A stretch of DNA of 64,000 nucleotides. Source: Candidatus Amulumruptor caecigallinarius (GTDB lineage: Bacteria > Bacteroidota > Bacteroidia > Bacteroidales > Muribaculaceae). This document shows, piece after piece, positions 62,188 through 64,000 of this stretch. Within the stretch, counting starts at the first letter, position 1, and every line of letters begins with the position of its first letter. Position numbers and translations under genes: made by a program. The notes under the pieces are model-generated. The model searched no databases. It worked only from the letters and a program-made list of their open reading frames with translations, and was not told the origin of the DNA. Location: positions 30,489-94,488 of the forward strand of contig CALUMU010000009.1 of the NCBI GenBank assembly GCA_944321825.1. The letters run 5' to 3'.

Positions 62188-63675
62188 ATGAAGAATTTCC
62201 AAAAAGCAGTATCTGCGCTTCTCATAGGCGCATCCGTAGCATCCTCTACGGCACTCTTTTCATCATGCTCGTCTGACAACAATGACGAACCGACCACAAC
62301 GACCGAGCCGACCGTCATCTACAAAGGCAATGTCGCCTACTCCGACGGCATACTCTTCAAAGGCGGGACAGAACTTGGCAACGGCACCCAGAATTTCCAC
62401 TTCACCGGCGACGTGACCCTCCCCAAGGGAACATACCTGCTCAAAGGATGGGTGTATGTGGATGCCGGGGCAAAGCTCCGCATCCCTGCCGGGACAGTCA
62501 TCAAGGGCGACAAGCAGACTATGGCCGCGCTCATCATCGAACCCGGCGGATACTGCGAAATGGCCGGTACACAGCAGGAGCCGATTGTAATGACTTCCGC
62601 CCAGCCTGTAGGCCAGCGACATCCTGGTGACTGGGGAGGTCTGATTATATGCGGACGTGCCCGCAACAACCAGAGCACCATGCAGATCGAAGGCGGCCCC
62701 ACTACGATACACGGCGGCGATAACGATGCCGATAACTCCGGTATCTACCAGTATATCCGTGTAGAATTTGCGGGCTACCCATTTGACACCGACAAAGAAA
62801 TCAACGGTATCACCTTCGGCTCGGTAGGCTCCGGCACCACTGTCGACCACATTCAGGTGTCATATTCCAACGACGACTCCTATGAGTGGTTCGGAGGTAC
62901 GGTCAATTGCTCCCACCTGGTGGCCTACAAAGGCTGGGATGACGAGTTTGACACAGACAACGGATTCAGCGGCACAGTGCAGTATTGCCTTTCCATCCGC
63001 GATCCGCGCATTGCCGACACATCGCAGAGCAACGGTTTCGAGAGCGACAACAATGCTTCAGGAGCTGAGACTTCGCCCTTTACCTCAGCGACATTCCGCA
63101 ATGTGACATTCATCGGCCCCAAGACGGCTAAAAATACCGATTTCGTCAACAACGATGCCTACATAACTGCCGGAGATGTGTATCCCGACAACGGCTCAAA
63201 ACTCGGACGCTTCCAGGCTGCAATGCAGATACGCCGCAGCTCAAAACTCAATGTGGAGAACGCCCTCGCCGTGGGCTGGCCTGTCGGCCTGATTGTTGAC
63301 GGCGAAAAAGGCAACACCGTAGGATATGCCAAGGCTGGGCAGTTACGCATCGACAACATAATTTTCGCCGGCATGGATGCTATCGGCACAGACAAAAACA
63401 AGGAGTATGAAGATTACCTCTTTGACTTCGCCACAAGCACCGAAGACCGCACCCGGGTATCTTACTCCCACGAGTTCCTCCTCTCCAACCCCAACAACAA
63501 AGTCATGACCGAGTCCGCCCTCAGCCTCTCAGACCCGATGGGTACAGGACAGGACTACTGTCCGTCAGCGTCGCTCTCGGACGGAAACGGCGGCTATATA
63601 GGAGCTTTCCGCGATGCAAGCGACAACTGGATGCAAGGCTGGACAAACTTCGATCCCCAGAATACGCAGTATTAA
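62188..63675 (+). CDS. Beta-helix-like surface lipoprotein partner
   Basis: The 495-residue lipoprotein has lipobox ALFSSC, then a Thr-rich linker (DEPTTTTEPT). The body has right-handed beta-helix-like segments such as LLKGWVYVDAGAKLRIPAGT, TVIKGDKQTMAALIIEPGG and IQVSYSNDDSYEWFGGTVNC. No catalytic motif was identified and there is no T9SS-type C-terminal domain. It probably works on the cell surface with the TonB receptor encoded 38 bases upstream. Confidence 0.78.
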   Translation: MKNFQKAVSALLIGASVASSTALFSSCSSDNNDEPTTTTEPTVIYKGNVAYSDGILFKGGTELGNGTQNFHFTGDVTLPKGTYLLKGWVYVDAGAKLRIPAGTVIKGDKQTMAALIIEPGGYCEMAGTQQEPIVMTSAQPVGQRHPGDWGGLIICGRARNNQSTMQIEGGPTTIHGGDNDADNSGIYQYIRVEFAGYPFDTDKEINGITFGSVGSGTTVDHIQVSYSNDDSYEWFGGTVNCSHLVAYKGWDDEFDTDNGFSGTVQYCLSIRDPRIADTSQSNGFESDNNASGAETSPFTSATFRNVTFIGPKTAKNTDFVNNDAYITAGDVYPDNGSKLGRFQAAMQIRRSSKLNVENALAVGWPVGLIVDGEKGNTVGYAKAGQLRIDNIIFAGMDAIGTDKNKEYEDYLFDFATSTEDRTRVSYSHEFLLSNPNNKVMTESALSLSDPMGTGQDYCPSASLSDGNGGYIGAFRDASDNWMQGWTNFDPQNTQY

Positions 63676-63709
63676 CAGTTCTACCGAAAAACACAAATTT
63701 CATAAGCGA

Positions 63710-63746
63710 GACTTCCGCGACCATTTTGCAAATGGTCGCGGAAGTC
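63710..63746. terminator. Bidirectional terminator hairpin
   Basis: Arms 63710-63726 and 63730-63746 form a perfect 17-bp stem with a three-base loop, between the lipoprotein gene and the convergent small EamA remnant. Confidence 0.8.
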
Positions 63747-63757
63747 AGTTTCATCCA

Positions 63758-63886
63758 TCATTTCACAATCATACATATACCGCCGGCCGTTATCAGACAC
63801 GCTCCTAAGATGACTCGCGGCGAAACCTGTTCCTTCAAAAACAGACAAGCGAAAATTGCGGCAAGCAAAGCATAAATAATCCACAT
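63758..63886 (-). pseudogene. Internally deleted EamA/DMT transporter
   Basis: The 42-codon frame begins MWIIYALLAAIFA, the normal first helix of small EamA transporters, and then jumps to LFLKEQVSPRVILGACLITA and GGICMIVK, the normal last helix. About 95 residues of the middle are missing, in frame. The promoter is intact. It may still make a small two-helix peptide. Confidence 0.6.
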
Positions 63887-63910
63887 AACAGTCAGTCTAT
63901 TTGTCGGATG

Positions 63911-63931
63911 CAAAGTTAATCACTATCTTTG
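63911..63931. promoter_or_regulatory. Divergent -7 elements near the right edge
   Basis: Minus-strand TAACTTTG (63911-63918) serves the EamA remnant. Plus-strand TATCTTTG (63924-63931) points to a gene beyond the window. The remaining bases to 64000 hold no convincing gene: the ATG at 63973 stops after eight codons. Confidence 0.4.
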
Positions 63932-64000
63932 CCCCGGATAATTAAAAAAGCTGTATCTGATTGATACACAGAATGGAATTGAAGAGTGTGAGATTTTAGG

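Noticed and set aside
62188..63675. Type IX secreted protein
   Set aside because: The N-terminus has a clear lipobox and the C-terminus lacks the conserved T9SS sorting domain.

Overview
The window looks like a chromosomal piece of a gut Bacteroidales, most plausibly Muribaculaceae. This rests on a complete six-subunit Nqr sodium pump, SusC/SusD pairs, Hc1-like histone and DUF5606 genes, and many promoters of the Bacteroidetes housekeeping type (TAnnTTTG at -7) without good Shine-Dalgarno sites. The family assignment is inference; no rRNA or marker comparison could be run.

Layout: 1-417 is the 5' part of fabD. 551-6708 (minus) is the operon nqrABCDEF, divergent from nfnAB (6908-9200), so two redox systems share one intergenic region. 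9263-13513 is pepT and three tRNA/rRNA modification genes (miaA, queA, a SpoU methyltransferase). 13536-15153 holds vsr with a tiny membrane protein, a YoeB-type toxin-antitoxin pair and a gene scar. 15158-25583 is a compact natural-product cluster: a PAS-LuxR regulator, a double-glycine precursor peptide with four cysteines, a radical SAM/SPASM maturase, two outer-membrane barrel receptors, a GIN-domain lipoprotein, a C39 peptidase ABC exporter and a tiny membrane protein resembling the first segment of an HlyD adaptor. 25657-28158 adds an orphan HigA and a frameshifted third barrel. 28189-39702 is a polysaccharide utilisation locus: a propeller/Y_Y_Y/LuxR membrane regulator, SusC, SusD, a GH144-type and a GH3 enzyme, together suggesting beta-1,2-glucan (sophoran) use. 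40143-58020 is mostly housekeeping (smpB, rluA-type, topA, cdsA, hc1, fba, a MINPP-type phosphatase, apbE, ispD, recG). 58135-63675 is a porin O/P, a TonB receptor and a beta-helix lipoprotein, and the window closes with an internally deleted EamA transporter.

The two most striking items are these. (1) A RiPP cluster in which the precursor, maturase, peptidase-exporter and outer-membrane receptors lie together under a divergent regulator. (2) A 39-bp GATA tetranucleotide tract placed exactly where the signal peptide of the glucan-locus regulator should be encoded, preceded by two ATG codons duplicated 16 bp apart in different frames. In the sequenced state neither ATG is in frame with the regulator. 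Losing one unit joins the proximal ATG and gaining one joins the distal ATG. This looks like slipped-strand phase variation of a sugar-sensing regulator.

Connections: ApbE (53046-54071) is the kind of enzyme that attaches FMN to the threonines seen in NqrB and NqrC. The porin and TonB receptor promoters carry the same repeat at the same distance from -7, suggesting one regulon. A foldback repeat family sits at gene borders (nqrF end, methyltransferase end, ispD/recG) and one copy supplies the recG start codon.
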